In this document: in pieces, positions 53,382 through 64,000 of the stretch
Numbering within the stretch: position 1 is the first letter of the stretch
How the letters are laid out: each line of letters begins with the position of its first letter
Assembly: GCF_900168295.1 (NCBI RefSeq)
Contig: NZ_FVZL01000009.1
Location: 62,001 to 126,000, forward strand
Direction of reading: 5' to 3'
Source: Arthrobacter sp. P2b
Lineage (GTDB): Bacteria > Actinomycetota > Actinomycetes > Actinomycetales > Micrococcaceae
Length of the DNA: 64,000 bases
Position numbers and translations under genes: made by a program
The notes under the pieces: model-generated
The model's input: only the letters and a program-made list of their open reading frames with translations
The model's database searches: none
What the model was told of the DNA's origin: nothing

Positions 53382-54884
53382 CTAGCGGCGGCGGGCGCGG
53401 CGCCGCTCGTTGCTGGCCAGGCTCCTGGTCAGCGGCCGGGCGAGCGTGTCGCCGAGGACAATGCCTGCCGCCGTGCCCAGGACGATCGCACCGGCGCTCA
53501 GCATGTTCCCGGCACCAACCAGGATTTCCGACTCTTCAACCGTGAGCACGTACATGGAGCGGAAGATGGTGAGGCCCGGCAGCAGGATCAGCGCGGCGGG
53601 CACCGCAACCACCAGCTGGGGTGCGCCCATCCGAAGCGCCACGACGCGCGCCAGCAGCCCGATGACCACGGCGGCGAGAGCGGGCGAGAACCGGTCGCCG
53701 ATGCCCAGCAGGCCGCCGCCGAGCAGGACGAGATAGCCTGCGACGCCCACGGCCGCCGTGGGCAGCAGGAGCTGCCAGCTGGTCTGTTCGGTAATGCCGA
53801 TGGCCATCACGGCCACGGCCACGAAGATGATCAGCACCCACAGGTCGTAGGCGGGCGGGAAGGTCTGGGTGACATCGATCCGCTCCATGCCGGTCAGTTC
53901 GCCCACCACAAAGGCCACGGCGATGCCCGCCACGATGGCACCGAACGTCAGCAGCGTCGAAAGGAACCGCCCGGCCGCCGTGACCGGGAAGCCGTTGATG
54001 GCGTCCTGGACGGAGGAAACGAGGCGGCCCGTGGGCAGGAGCAGCAGGATGCCGCCCACCACCACGATGGCCGGCGAGGTGGTCAGCCCGAACTGCCAGA
54101 GCAGCAGCGCCAGCTGGGTCACCACGAAGGAACAGCTGGCCGTGATGAAGAAGTCCGGAACGCGCCAACGGCCCAGCTGCCGGGCCAGCAGGCTCACGCC
54201 GATGTTGGCCGCAAACGCAATGGCTGACGACACCGGCCCGCCTCCAAGGACGCCCACGAACACGGCAGCGAAAATGCCGAAGGCCACCGTGACCATCCAG
54301 CGGGGAAACGGCTTGGGGCTGGTAATGGCCTCGTTAAGCCGGCGGATGGCCTCATCACGGCCCACTCCCCCGGCCACGATGTCGGTCACCAACTGGTGCA
54401 CTTTGGCCAGTCCGGCATAGTTGTTGGTCCAGGAGCGGACGACCCGCAGCAGCGCAATCGGCGTCTGGTCCTTGGGCGCATAGTTGATGCCCACGGACTG
54501 GTTGGTGATGTCCACCTCGATGTTCTTCAGTCCCAGCGCGGCGGTGACGGCGATGATGCTCGTCTCCACCTCCAGGGCACCGGCCCCGTACCGGAACATG
54601 GTTTCGGCGAGGTGCAGGGCGAAGTCCAGGGTCTTGCGGGCGGACGTGTCCACACCGCCCACCTGGATGGTGGGGTTGGCGTAGGGGCTGCCGGCGAGCC
54701 GGTCCACGATGCTCAGCGGCGCCGTCGGAGGGTTCTCGCTCTGGACCAGCCGGCGCAGCATCCTCTTGGCGGCGGCGTTCTGCCTCAACTGGGCAGGAGT
54801 CAGCGGCTCCGTCTTGGGCAGGCCGTCAGTGCGCGGCCTGCCTTTGGGGTACCCGGCCCCGGGGTATTCGGGCAGGTCTGTCAT
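53382..54884 (-). CDS. thrE: Threonine/serine exporter, ThrE family
   Basis: 500 residues. N-terminal soluble ThrE domain (LDFALHLAETMFRYGAGALE, AGLAKVHQLVTDIV) then about ten membrane spans. N-terminal 45 residues are Pro/Gly-rich. It exports threonine and serine in Corynebacterium. Basic tail RRARRR. Transcribed away from the siderophore-interacting gene. Confidence 0.88.
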   Translation of the reverse strand: MTDLPEYPGAGYPKGRPRTDGLPKTEPLTPAQLRQNAAAKRMLRRLVQSENPPTAPLSIVDRLAGSPYANPTIQVGGVDTSARKTLDFALHLAETMFRYGAGALEVETSIIAVTAALGLKNIEVDITNQSVGINYAPKDQTPIALLRVVRSWTNNYAGLAKVHQLVTDIVAGGVGRDEAIRRLNEAITSPKPFPRWMVTVAFGIFAAVFVGVLGGGPVSSAIAFAANIGVSLLARQLGRWRVPDFFITASCSFVVTQLALLLWQFGLTTSPAIVVVGGILLLLPTGRLVSSVQDAINGFPVTAAGRFLSTLLTFGAIVAGIAVAFVVGELTGMERIDVTQTFPPAYDLWVLIIFVAVAVMAIGITEQTSWQLLLPTAAVGVAGYLVLLGGGLLGIGDRFSPALAAVVIGLLARVVALRMGAPQLVVAVPAALILLPGLTIFRSMYVLTVEESEILVGAGNMLSAGAIVLGTAAGIVLGDTLARPLTRSLASNERRRARRR

Positions 54885-54951
54885 GGTTCCCTCCTCCCAA
54901 TGCAGGTGAACTGTTCGGCTGTGTGATCAGTGGGCTGGTGCAGGCAGCCGG

Positions 54952-56286
54952 TCAGGCGGAGCGCCTTCCGGGCAGCTTGCCCAGCACTGTGCGGGCCGCT
55001 GCGGCGGCCGCGCGGGCCAGCCGATTGGCGTGGAACACGGCGGGCCGGACGGGCAGCACGAAGTCGCCCACCAGTTGGACCACCTCGCCGCCGAAGCCCT
55101 TCTTGAAGGCGTAGCCGCCGTGGCCTTCCTGGTCCTGCCCGGAGATCCCGAATGTCCCGTAGAAGTTGTAGCGCGGATACCCCTTTTCGAGGGCGTGCAG
55201 CATCATGCCCCAGTACAGCGAGGTGGCGCCGTTGAAGTAGATGTAGTCCTGGACGGTGCCGCCGATGACGCACACCACCTCGTCGCCGTAGCAGACGAAG
55301 TGGATGGCTGCCACGGTGGCCACTCCCACCGAGTCGGGGAAGCGTTCGATGTCCTTCAGGCTGCGTTCGTAGCTGTCCACGAGGTCCTGGACCACCTTGA
55401 GCCGGTTGGCCTTCTTCTTGCTGCCCGTCTCCTCCACCTCGCGGCGGAGGTCCGCGGCCGTGGCTGACTCGGCGGCCAGGCGGTCAGTAATGGACTTGCG
55501 GTAGGCCGGGATGTCGATTTTGGCCATCATGAGCTTGGTGAACTCGGGTGATGTGGTGCGCAGCAGGTGCTCGTAGTACGCGCGTTCGCGGTACACGAAA
55601 CCCTTTTCGTCGCCGGCGTGGCTGAGGGCACCGTAGAAATCATCAAGGGTGTCCAGGGTGGCCTGTTCCAGGAACACGCCATTCTTCTCTGCCTTGCGGA
55701 TGGCTTTACGGGTGCGGTAGCTGGTGCCCATGATGAGCTCCTCCGCGTCCTGGATGCCTTCGAGGCTCTTGATAAACATCCAGTTCACGTTGACGAAGTT
55801 CATGTCCAGGCCCTGGTGCTGGAACCCGAGCCCTTCGAGCCGGGCCACCAGAGGCCGGTTATCCTCCACCTCGGGATGTTCCGCGCCGTCCTCGTCACGG
55901 GCAATGTATTTGAGGTTCGGCGAGATCCGCAGTTCCGCGGCCTTGCGTTCGCCGGCCCGCTTGCGGAGAAGCTCGACGACGGCGCGCACCAGTTCGGGGT
56001 CGTCGTAGTCCATCAGAGGGCCCTTGGCGCATTCACACACCGTGTATCCCAGGCGGGTGGTGGTGAAGTTCAGCTTCCCGGCCGCCACCAGTTCGCCGTC
56101 GCGCCGGACTCCGAAGAGTTCCACCTGCTGCCCGCGGGCGCGCTGGAACCGGGCAAAGTCGACGGACTGCAGGAAGCTGTTCTGCGGATGCTTCAGGGCG
56201 AAGGCCTCAAAGTCGGCATCGCTGAGGACCGCGAACTCAAGGTCTGTGGCGGTAGGAACTGGAGTCAAGGGAATTACCTTCTTCAT
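54952..56286 (-). CDS. FemAB-type aminoacyltransferase with coiled-coil arm
   Basis: 444 residues. Two GNAT-like halves: SFLQSVDFARFQRARGQQVE, YFNGATSLYWGMMLHALEKG and GTFGISGQDQEGHGGYAFKK. An inserted helical pair at about 270-320 (AADLRREVEETGSKKKANRL) is the arm that in FemA/FemX holds tRNA. It adds amino acids to lipid II bridges using aminoacyl-tRNA. ATG at 56286. Confidence 0.88.
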   Translation of the reverse strand: MKKVIPLTPVPTATDLEFAVLSDADFEAFALKHPQNSFLQSVDFARFQRARGQQVELFGVRRDGELVAAGKLNFTTTRLGYTVCECAKGPLMDYDDPELVRAVVELLRKRAGERKAAELRISPNLKYIARDEDGAEHPEVEDNRPLVARLEGLGFQHQGLDMNFVNVNWMFIKSLEGIQDAEELIMGTSYRTRKAIRKAEKNGVFLEQATLDTLDDFYGALSHAGDEKGFVYRERAYYEHLLRTTSPEFTKLMMAKIDIPAYRKSITDRLAAESATAADLRREVEETGSKKKANRLKVVQDLVDSYERSLKDIERFPDSVGVATVAAIHFVCYGDEVVCVIGGTVQDYIYFNGATSLYWGMMLHALEKGYPRYNFYGTFGISGQDQEGHGGYAFKKGFGGEVVQLVGDFVLPVRPAVFHANRLARAAAAAARTVLGKLPGRRSA

Positions 56287-56391
56287 ATCTCTTTCCGGCC
56301 TGCAGGGCAGTCGCGGGGCGGGACGGTGTTCGGGCGGAGGCGCAGCCGCGGTGTGGCTGATCTCCAGGACGGCCTGGGGTTCGGCGTGTGG

Positions 56392-57525
56392 TCAGTAGAA
56401 CTGCTGGCCGGTCCGTGCCGTTTCAATCCGGCGGAACACCCGTTCAGCGCCCTTGACCCACAGCCTGTGCCGGAGGGGCGACAGGACGTAGTCGTGGCAC
56501 CCCACAAAGTCGGTCACCGTTTTGGTGAAGCTGGTCTTGAACATCCCCATGCCGTAAAGCGTGTGGCTCTTGTCCTTGATGCGGGAGGACGGCGGCGTCC
56601 CGCAGAAGTCGTATTCGGTGCAGCCCAGTTCCTGCATGCGGCGGATGGCCGTCCACTGCACCAGGTGTGAATCGCCGTATTGCTTGCGGTTCTGCGTAGA
56701 GCCGCCGTCCTTATAGGTTGCCTTGGCACCGTAGTTGATCACGAAGGCGCCGACGCTGGGTTTCCCGTCCTCGTAGGCAAAAAAGAAGTGCCCCTGCCCG
56801 CGGTTGCAGAACTCGTCCCAGAACGCGGCGTAGTAGTCGTAGCTGCGCAGCGGCATGGACCCCTTGGCCTTAACAGTGTCCGCCATCAGGTCGTAGAGTG
56901 CCCGGTACGTTTCAGGGCCATGTTCCTTGCGGACCACCTCGCAGCCTTCCCGTTCCGCACGCCGGATGGCGTTGCGGGCGCGGGAGGAGATGGCTTTGAA
57001 TACGGCTTCTTCAGGCTGGGAGATGTCCAGCAGTGCTGTGGAATCGTTGGACTGGATGTTGGGTGCCTTGACCAGTCCAGCGGCGGCAATCTGTGCCTGG
57101 GCATCGCCGGAGTCAATGATGTCCGGTTCCACCTTGATGGTGAAGACGTTCAGTTTGCGGCTGCGGGCAAACGCGGCACAGGCGTCGAGGGCTGCTTTCA
57201 GGTCGTCTGCCGCCGCGAGGTCGGGGCCCTTGATGAGGTACCACAGCCGGCCGAGCACGGGGAACTTCTTTTCCAGCACCAGGTTGTAACTGGCGGTTCC
57301 CGGGCTTTCAAGCACAAGGAACCGGACTTTCCAGCCGCTGCCGTTCTTCACCGACGCGTAGGCCGCCGACTGCAGCATATTGCCGCCGTTCGGATTGGCC
57401 GTGACGTGCTTGTCCCAGTTTTCAATTTCCTCGGCTGTGGCAAAACGTGCGGTGAATTCTCGCAAGGGGGCCGTGTCCAATCGGGTTGATGCGCGGTTTC
57501 GGTACTCGTAGCTGCGTGCGGACAT
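56392..57525 (-). CDS. FemAB-type aminoacyltransferase without the coiled-coil arm
   Basis: 377 residues. Same fold as the next gene downstream: NMLQSAAYASVKNGSGWKVR, AISSRARNAIRRAEREGCEV, YYAAFWDEFCNRGQGHFFFAYE, QWTAIRRMQELGCTEYDFCG and KTSFTKTVTDFVGCHDYVLS. The long helical arm is missing. The two genes are probably cotranscribed (105 bp apart) and may add different bridge residues. Confidence 0.85.
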   Translation of the reverse strand: MSARSYEYRNRASTRLDTAPLREFTARFATAEEIENWDKHVTANPNGGNMLQSAAYASVKNGSGWKVRFLVLESPGTASYNLVLEKKFPVLGRLWYLIKGPDLAAADDLKAALDACAAFARSRKLNVFTIKVEPDIIDSGDAQAQIAAAGLVKAPNIQSNDSTALLDISQPEEAVFKAISSRARNAIRRAEREGCEVVRKEHGPETYRALYDLMADTVKAKGSMPLRSYDYYAAFWDEFCNRGQGHFFFAYEDGKPSVGAFVINYGAKATYKDGGSTQNRKQYGDSHLVQWTAIRRMQELGCTEYDFCGTPPSSRIKDKSHTLYGMGMFKTSFTKTVTDFVGCHDYVLSPLRHRLWVKGAERVFRRIETARTGQQFY

Positions 57526-57650
57526 GCAGCCTCAAGTCTAAAGCCTGCAGCGGTCCCGGCTTTCCGCCGCAGGCGGATGTGCAGCCTGCGGCGATGTTTC
57601 CGTAGGGCCCACGCCTTGACTCGGGCAGGGGCGTTCGCAAGGGTGGGAGG

Positions 57651-58196
57651 ATGCAGCCAAACCGGGAACAATTGATGCCGCTGCCTGAAGGAAGCGCCCG
57701 GACATACAGCGCCGGAGTCCAGGCGGCAGCCCTGGCCGGCTTCCTGGCGGCATCCTTTCTGGTTGCCGCCCTGGGTGGACTGGCCACCGTCAACAACGTG
57801 GACGGATGGTATGCCACAGCGGACAAAGCGCCCTGGTCGCCGCCCAACGGCGTCTTTGGACCGGTGTGGACCGTGCTGTACACGGCAATGGCGGTTGCTG
57901 CGTGGCTGGTGTGGCGGAAACGCACCGGCAGGACAAAGGCCGCGCTGACTGTTTATGGCATCCAGCTGGGCCTCAACCTTGCCTGGACTCCGGTCTTCTT
58001 CGGCCTGTATCCCACGCTTGGCCCCGCAGCACTGTGGCTGGCGCTGGCCATCATCCTGGCCCTGATCGCCGCCGTCACCCTCACCGTCCTGCAGTTCGGC
58101 CCCATCAGCAGGACGGCCGGCCTGCTCCTGCTGCCGTACGTGGCGTGGCTGGTGTTCGCCACCACGCTGAACTGGTGGGCCGCCGCCCACAATTAA
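57651..58196 (+). CDS. TspO/MBR family membrane protein
   Basis: 181 residues, five membrane spans. Family signature: KAPWSPPNGVFGPVWTVLYT then WLVWR; NLAWTPVFFGL; and C-terminal LLLPYVAWLVFATTLNWW. Binds porphyrins and related ligands in relatives. ATG chosen at 57651; an alternative ATG at 57675 keeps the core. Confidence 0.9.
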   Translation: MQPNREQLMPLPEGSARTYSAGVQAAALAGFLAASFLVAALGGLATVNNVDGWYATADKAPWSPPNGVFGPVWTVLYTAMAVAAWLVWRKRTGRTKAALTVYGIQLGLNLAWTPVFFGLYPTLGPAALWLALAIILALIAAVTLTVLQFGPISRTAGLLLLPYVAWLVFATTLNWWAAAHN

Positions 58197-58229
58197 GGTT
58201 CCGTCCACAACGGACAGCGGCCCCTGGGA

Positions 58230-59672
58230 TCAGCATTCGACGACGTTGACGGCGAGGCCGCCCATGGCGGTTTCCTTGTATTTGGAGGACATGTCCTTGC
58301 CGGTTTCGCGCATGGTGATGATGACCTCGTCGAGGGAGACGCGGTGGGTTCCGTCGCCCCAGAGCGCCATTTTCGCGGCGTTGATCGCTTTCGCGGCGGC
58401 GATCGCGTTCCGTTCGATGCACGGGACCTGGACCAGCCCGCCGATCGGGTCACACGTCAGGCCCAGGTTGTGTTCCATCGCGATTTCCGCTGCGTTTTCC
58501 ACCTGCGCCGGGGACCCGCCCATCACCTCGGCCAGGCCCGCGGCCGCCATCGACGACGCCGACCCCACCTCGCCCTGGCAACCCACCTCCGCCCCGGAAA
58601 TGGATGCCTGTTCCTTGTAGAGCACCCCCACGGCACCGGCCGCCAGCAGGAACCGCACCACGACGTCGTCGCGGTCCTGCTGACCGGCCTGGTCCATGCC
58701 CGGGGCGAAATGCAGCGCGTAGAACAGCACCGCCGGGATGATCCCGGCCGCGCCGTTGGTCGGCGCGGTCACCACCCGCCCGCCCGAGGCGTTCTCCTCG
58801 TTCACGGCCAGGGCGATCAGGTTCACCCACTCCTGCCAGTACTTCGGGTCATGGAAGTCCTGGTCCTGCCCGTCACTGTCCGGGGTGCCAGGTTCCAGCC
58901 GTGAGCTTTCCTTCTTCAGCCGCTCGTACCAGTCCGGGGCCCGCCGTCGGACCTTCAGCCCGCCCGGCAGCACCCCCTCACGCTTCAACGACGTCGCCAC
59001 GCAGTCCTCCATCACGGACCAGATATGCAGCAGCCCGGCGCGGATCTCCTCCTCCGTGCGGGAGGCCTTCTCGTTGACCAGCATGACATCGCTGATGCCC
59101 AGCCCGGTTTCCCGGCAGTGCTCCAGGAGCTCGGCCGCGGTGCGGAACGGCAGCGGCAGTTCCTTCTTCGACTCCTCCAGCTCCTGCTGCGCCGCGTCCT
59201 CCTCACCCTCACGCACGATGAACCCGCCACCGACCGAGAAAAACGTCGCCGAATGCAGCACCGTGCCCTCGGCACCGGTCACGGTGAACGTCATCCCGTT
59301 CGTGTGCCGCGGCAGGACAGTCAACGGCCGCAACACCATGTCCTTCACCCCGTACGGCAACGCCACCGCCCCGGCCAACTGCAGCACACCGGTCTCCGCT
59401 ATCGCAGCCAGCCGGGCCTCCACCTCATCGGGCAGGATCAACTCCGGATGGAACCCCTCCAACCCCAACAAAATCGCGGTCATCGTCCCATGCCCATGAC
59501 CGGTCGCAGCCAAAGACCCATACAAGTCCACCCGCAACCCCGCCACCTCCGCCAGCACCCCGGAAGCCTTCAACTCCTCCGCAAAAACAGCAGCAGCCCG
59601 CATCGGCCCCACAGTATGGGAACTCGAAGGCCCGATCCCAATCGAAAAGAGATCAAAAACACCAACAGCCAT
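58230..59672 (-). CDS. sdaA: L-serine dehydratase (single-chain, iron-sulfur)
   Basis: 480 residues. Deaminates L-serine to pyruvate. [20 protein letters not shown], then [20 protein letters not shown], and the [4Fe-4S] cysteines in [18 protein letters not shown]. Codon use is odd: the 5' half prefers GGG, GCG, TTG and GTG where neighbours prefer C-ending codons. Third after gcvT and gcvH on the same strand, 63 bp from gcvH. Confidence 0.95.
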   Translation of the reverse strand: MAVGVFDLFSIGIGPSSSHTVGPMRAAAVFAEELKASGVLAEVAGLRVDLYGSLAATGHGHGTMTAILLGLEGFHPELILPDEVEARLAAIAETGVLQLAGAVALPYGVKDMVLRPLTVLPRHTNGMTFTVTGAEGTVLHSATFFSVGGGFIVREGEEDAAQQELEESKKELPLPFRTAAELLEHCRETGLGISDVMLVNEKASRTEEEIRAGLLHIWSVMEDCVATSLKREGVLPGGLKVRRRAPDWYERLKKESSRLEPGTPDSDGQDQDFHDPKYWQEWVNLIALAVNEENASGGRVVTAPTNGAAGIIPAVLFYALHFAPGMDQAGQQDRDDVVVRFLLAAGAVGVLYKEQASISGAEVGCQGEVGSASSMAAAGLAEVMGGSPAQVENAAEIAMEHNLGLTCDPIGGLVQVPCIERNAIAAAKAINAAKMALWGDGTHRVSLDEVIITMRETGKDMSSKYKETAMGGLAVNVVEC

Positions 59673-59735
59673 GACGGAAATCCTTACTAAAACGCTGCGA
59701 TCGGGGAGGTAGCTGACTGTTCTTCCGGTTCAACG

Positions 59736-60146
59736 CTACGCGCTTGCAACCCCGTCGGCGCCGTCCAGGTCGCCGCCGTTTTTCGACGCGTATTCCTGCG
59801 CGGACAGCAACGGGCCTTCGGACTCCGCGGCCACCTTGAACAGCCAGCCGGCGCCGTAGGGATCGTTGTTGATCAGGGCAGGATCGTCCACGACGGCCGG
59901 GTTGGTTTCCACCACTTCGCCGGTCACCGGGGCGTACAGATCAGAGACAGACTTCGTGGATTCCACCTCGCCACAGGTCTCCCCCGCGGTCACCATGGAA
60001 CCAACCTCGGGCAGGTCCACGTACACGATGTCGCCGAGGGCATCCGTAGCAACGGCGGAAATCCCCACAGCCACAAGGTTCCCACCCTCCCGGGCCACCC
60101 ACTCATGCTCGTCGGAATACTGAAGTTCAGCGGCTACTTTGGGCAT
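59736..60146 (-). CDS. gcvH: Glycine cleavage system H protein
   Basis: 136 residues. Carries the lipoyl arm between GcvP, GcvT and dihydrolipoyl dehydrogenase. Lipoylated Lys is in CGEVESTKSVSDLYAPVTG. YSDEHEWV is typical. ATG at 60146 with AAGGA eight bases away; the longer frame to 60347 is an artefact of the leader. Confidence 0.95.
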   Translation of the reverse strand: MPKVAAELQYSDEHEWVAREGGNLVAVGISAVATDALGDIVYVDLPEVGSMVTAGETCGEVESTKSVSDLYAPVTGEVVETNPAVVDDPALINNDPYGAGWLFKVAAESEGPLLSAQEYASKNGGDLDGADGVASA

Positions 60147-60400
60147 ATCTTTTTCCTTACGTAATTTTTCTGGCGAAACTCTTTGGTGGCTGGGTTGGGT
60201 GGCGTGTGGCCGAATTCCTCCGCGTACTGGCTCGTTCCTCGCCTCTGACGTACGCTTCCGGAATCCGCCCACCCGCCAAAGCAATGTCACCTTTGAGAGC
60301 GCAACAGTTCCAAGGCAACAAACACCCGCCCACCCGCACATTCTCAATCCGTGTCGAGGCGGGTGGTCCGAAAGAACGAATGAACCAACGGCAGGCGGGA
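60147..60400 (-). promoter_or_regulatory. gcvH leader with a direct repeat
   Basis: Between the terminator and gcvH. The 12-mer CCGCCCACCCGC occurs at 60265-60276 and 60326-60337 (61 bp apart), and a partial copy on the other strand lies near 60360. It may be operator or repeat. No clear promoter hexamers or glycine riboswitch core. Confidence 0.4.
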
Positions 60401-60406
60401 CTTCCT

Positions 60407-60452
60407 AAAAAATTGGGCAGTCCTCCACCCAGGGCCGCAGAGGACTCGGCCC
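60407..60452 (-). terminator. Rho-independent terminator between gcvT and gcvH
   Basis: On the minus strand GGGC(CG)AGTCCTC pairs with GAGGACTGCCC, then AATTTTTTAGG. It should stop the gcvP-gcvT transcript or act as an attenuator for gcvH. Confidence 0.7.
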
Positions 60453-60522
60453 ATCCCCAGAACTTAGTGGTTCACCCAGCGCCAACAAGGCACCCATGCA
60501 AAAGCCCAAGGTGACGTTCAGG

Positions 60523-60630
60523 GGCCCCTTCGGGTGCGGCCTCCGGCAGCGTGCGTCTAAGGGAGCGTCACGTCCGCCCAGCGGGCGTCTTCGCGACCGA
60601 GCACGCAGAGGAGGCCGGACCCGACGGGCC
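60523..60630 (-). ncRNA. Folded spacer: multi-helix RNA candidate
   Basis: Nested inverted repeats around one axis: GGCCC/GGGCC (60523-60527 with 60626-60630), GGGT/ACCC (60532-60535 with 60619-60622), GGCCTCC/GGAGGCC (60538-60544 with 60610-60616), GCGTGC/GCACGC (60549-60554 with 60601-60606), and an inner CGCCC-AGC-GGGCG hairpin. This is a long rod of helices separated by small internal loops, just after the gcvT stop. I know no RNA family like it. Confidence 0.45.
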
Positions 60631-60655
60631 AAAGGTGACCACAGGGCAGCAAGGG

Positions 60656-61804
60656 CTACTTTGAGCGCTTGTAGAACGGCAGTTCGACGACTTCGAACGG
60701 CTCCGCCTTGCCGCGGAGGTCGATGTCGAGGGCGGTGCCGGGGGCCGTGTATTCGACGTCCACGTACGCCATGGCGACGGGGTAGCCGAGGGTGGGCGAG
60801 GGCTGGCCGGAGGTTACCTCGCCCACAGTGACGCCGTCCTTGAGGACCGGGTAGTGGGCGCGGCCGGCGCGGCGGCCCAGGCCCTTGAGTCCTACCAGGC
60901 GGCGGCCGGAGGTGGTGCCGGCGCCGGCTTCCTTCTTGGCTGCCAGGGCCGCCTTGCCCACGAAGTCGCCTTCCTTGGAGAGTGCGACGACGGGACCCAG
61001 GCCGGCGGCGAACGGGTCACGCTGCAGGGACAGTTCCTTGCCGTACAGCGGCATCCCGGCTTCAAGGCGCAGGGAGTCCCGGCATGCCAGCCCGGCGGGC
61101 GTGAGCTCGCCGTCGTCGGCGATGGCGATGAGTGCCTGCCAGAGGGAGGCCGCGGCGTCGTTGGCCACGAAGATCTCGAACCCGTCCTCGCCGGTGTACC
61201 CGGTGCGGGCCAGCAGGAGTTCCTGCCCTGTGCCGGCCACCAGGAACGGCACCTCCACGGCGGCGTAGTACTTCAGCTCGGTGACGGCGCTGTGGTTCGC
61301 AGCCGGCACCAGCCGGAGCAGCAGCTCCTGTGCCTTCGGGCCCTGGACGGCGATCAGAGATGTCGCTGCGGAGGCATCCCGGACCTCGACATCGAAGCCG
61401 GCGGCCCGTTCTGCCAGCGCCGCGGCCACCACTGCTGCGTTGCCGGCGTTGGGAACCACCAGGAACACGTCGGTCCCGTCCGGTGCTGCCGGGCGCCGGT
61501 AGGTGATGAGGTCGTCGATGATGCCGCCGTCCTCGTTGCAGATCAGCGAGTACTTGGCCTTGCCCACCGGCATGGCGGAGATCCTGCCCACCAGGGCATA
61601 GTCCAGGAACGCGGCCGCATCGGGGCCGGTCACCCAGACCTCACCCATGTGGGACAGGTCGAACAGCCCCGCGCCCTTGCGGACGGCGTGGTGTTCAGCC
61701 AGTTCTGAGCTGTATTTCAGCGGCATCTGCCAGCCGCCGAAGTCCGTGAAGGATGCCCCCAGTTTTTTGTGCTCGTCGTAGAGAGCGGTGTACTTCTCAG
61801 GCAT
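60656..61804 (-). CDS. gcvT: Glycine cleavage system aminomethyltransferase
   Basis: 382 residues. Transfers the methylene to tetrahydrofolate. FGGWQMPLKY, LFDLSHMGEVWVTGPD with the conserved folate-contact part, LARTGYTGEDGFEIF and LACRDSLRLEAGMPLYGKEL are typical. Nine bases after gcvP, so one transcript. Confidence 0.96.
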   Translation of the reverse strand: MPEKYTALYDEHKKLGASFTDFGGWQMPLKYSSELAEHHAVRKGAGLFDLSHMGEVWVTGPDAAAFLDYALVGRISAMPVGKAKYSLICNEDGGIIDDLITYRRPAAPDGTDVFLVVPNAGNAAVVAAALAERAAGFDVEVRDASAATSLIAVQGPKAQELLLRLVPAANHSAVTELKYYAAVEVPFLVAGTGQELLLARTGYTGEDGFEIFVANDAAASLWQALIAIADDGELTPAGLACRDSLRLEAGMPLYGKELSLQRDPFAAGLGPVVALSKEGDFVGKAALAAKKEAGAGTTSGRRLVGLKGLGRRAGRAHYPVLKDGVTVGEVTSGQPSPTLGYPVAMAYVDVEYTAPGTALDIDLRGKAEPFEVVELPFYKRSK

Positions 61805-61812
61805 GCTGGTCC

Positions 61813-64000
<2,188 letters not shown>

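Noticed and set aside
60520..60580. Glycine riboswitch before gcvH (CCGAAGGGGCC resembles part of the core)
   Set aside because: The flanking conserved blocks and second aptamer are missing, and the match sits inside a larger inverted repeat that explains it.
60405..60632. 75-codon minus-strand frame in the gcvT-gcvH gap
   Set aside because: Arginine/proline-rich, no SD site, and it covers the inverted repeats and terminator.

Overview
The window is high-GC DNA with long, tightly packed genes. It reads as an actinobacterial chromosome, most likely Micrococcaceae (Arthrobacter/Pseudarthrobacter type). Signs are a DtxR/IdeR repressor with the complete metal-ligand set, a bacterial XPB helicase, DUF3027, DUF3263 and DUF6314 proteins, actinobacterial-style ydaO (c-di-AMP) riboswitches, CIRCE control of groEL, and frequent GTG/TTG starts with purine-rich Shine-Dalgarno (SD) sites. 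This is inferred from gene content. I saw no rRNA, CRISPR array, phage or insertion sequence. The genes look like core chromosome with a few accessory spots.

Layout. 1-1.9 kb: inositol catabolism end (aldolase-like fragment, iolC) and a tautomerase gene sharing a near-identical 23-bp operator with it. 1.9-5.3 kb: ArsR/SRPBCC pair, a double-hairpin terminator and sucCD. 5.2-17 kb: lipoprotein, glycosyltransferase, pcrA, inositol-phosphatase-like gene, two membrane proteins, tRNA-Arg(CCT), DUF6314, NUDIX, an ABC exporter and an ABC-F protein with a probable leader attenuator. 17-23 kb: HTH/membrane pair, LLM oxidoreductase and GH38 alpha-mannosidase. 23-27 kb: a molybdenum cofactor operon (mobA-like, DUF6457, moeA, fdhD) and an HNH endonuclease. 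27-30.4 kb: three secreted cell-wall hydrolases, two behind c-di-AMP riboswitches. 30.4-38.9 kb: ideR, serC, DUF3027, a cold-shock-domain protein, the helicase-associated/XPB pair and DUF427; as I recall, several of these also cluster in Mycobacterium tuberculosis (Rv0861c-Rv0884c). 38.9-46.8 kb is more accessory: a sigma-factor remnant, a large secreted repeat protein, a two-component system, a lone WXG100 protein, an RNase HI-DUF4440 fusion and an orphan sugar-binding lipoprotein under a LacI-type operator. 47-52.5 kb: groEL behind two tandem CIRCE elements, a binding lipoprotein overlapping a cold-shock gene, a LytR_C protein, DUF3263 and uracil-DNA glycosylase. 52.5-58.2 kb: siderophore-interacting protein behind an iron box, ThrE exporter, two FemAB transferases and TspO. 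58.2-64 kb: sdaA, gcvH, gcvT and most of gcvP.

How parts work together. The glycine cleavage genes and serine deaminase form a one-carbon/serine-glycine catabolic block. IdeR probably controls the siderophore-interacting gene, whose start codon lies in an iron box. The cell-wall hydrolases, FemAB enzymes and LytR_C protein make wall remodelling a repeated theme, with c-di-AMP as one input. The observations that most deserve follow-up are the ABC-F leader, the folded spacer between gcvT and gcvH, the 35-codon sigma remnant, the tandem CIRCE pair and the paired iol-type operators.
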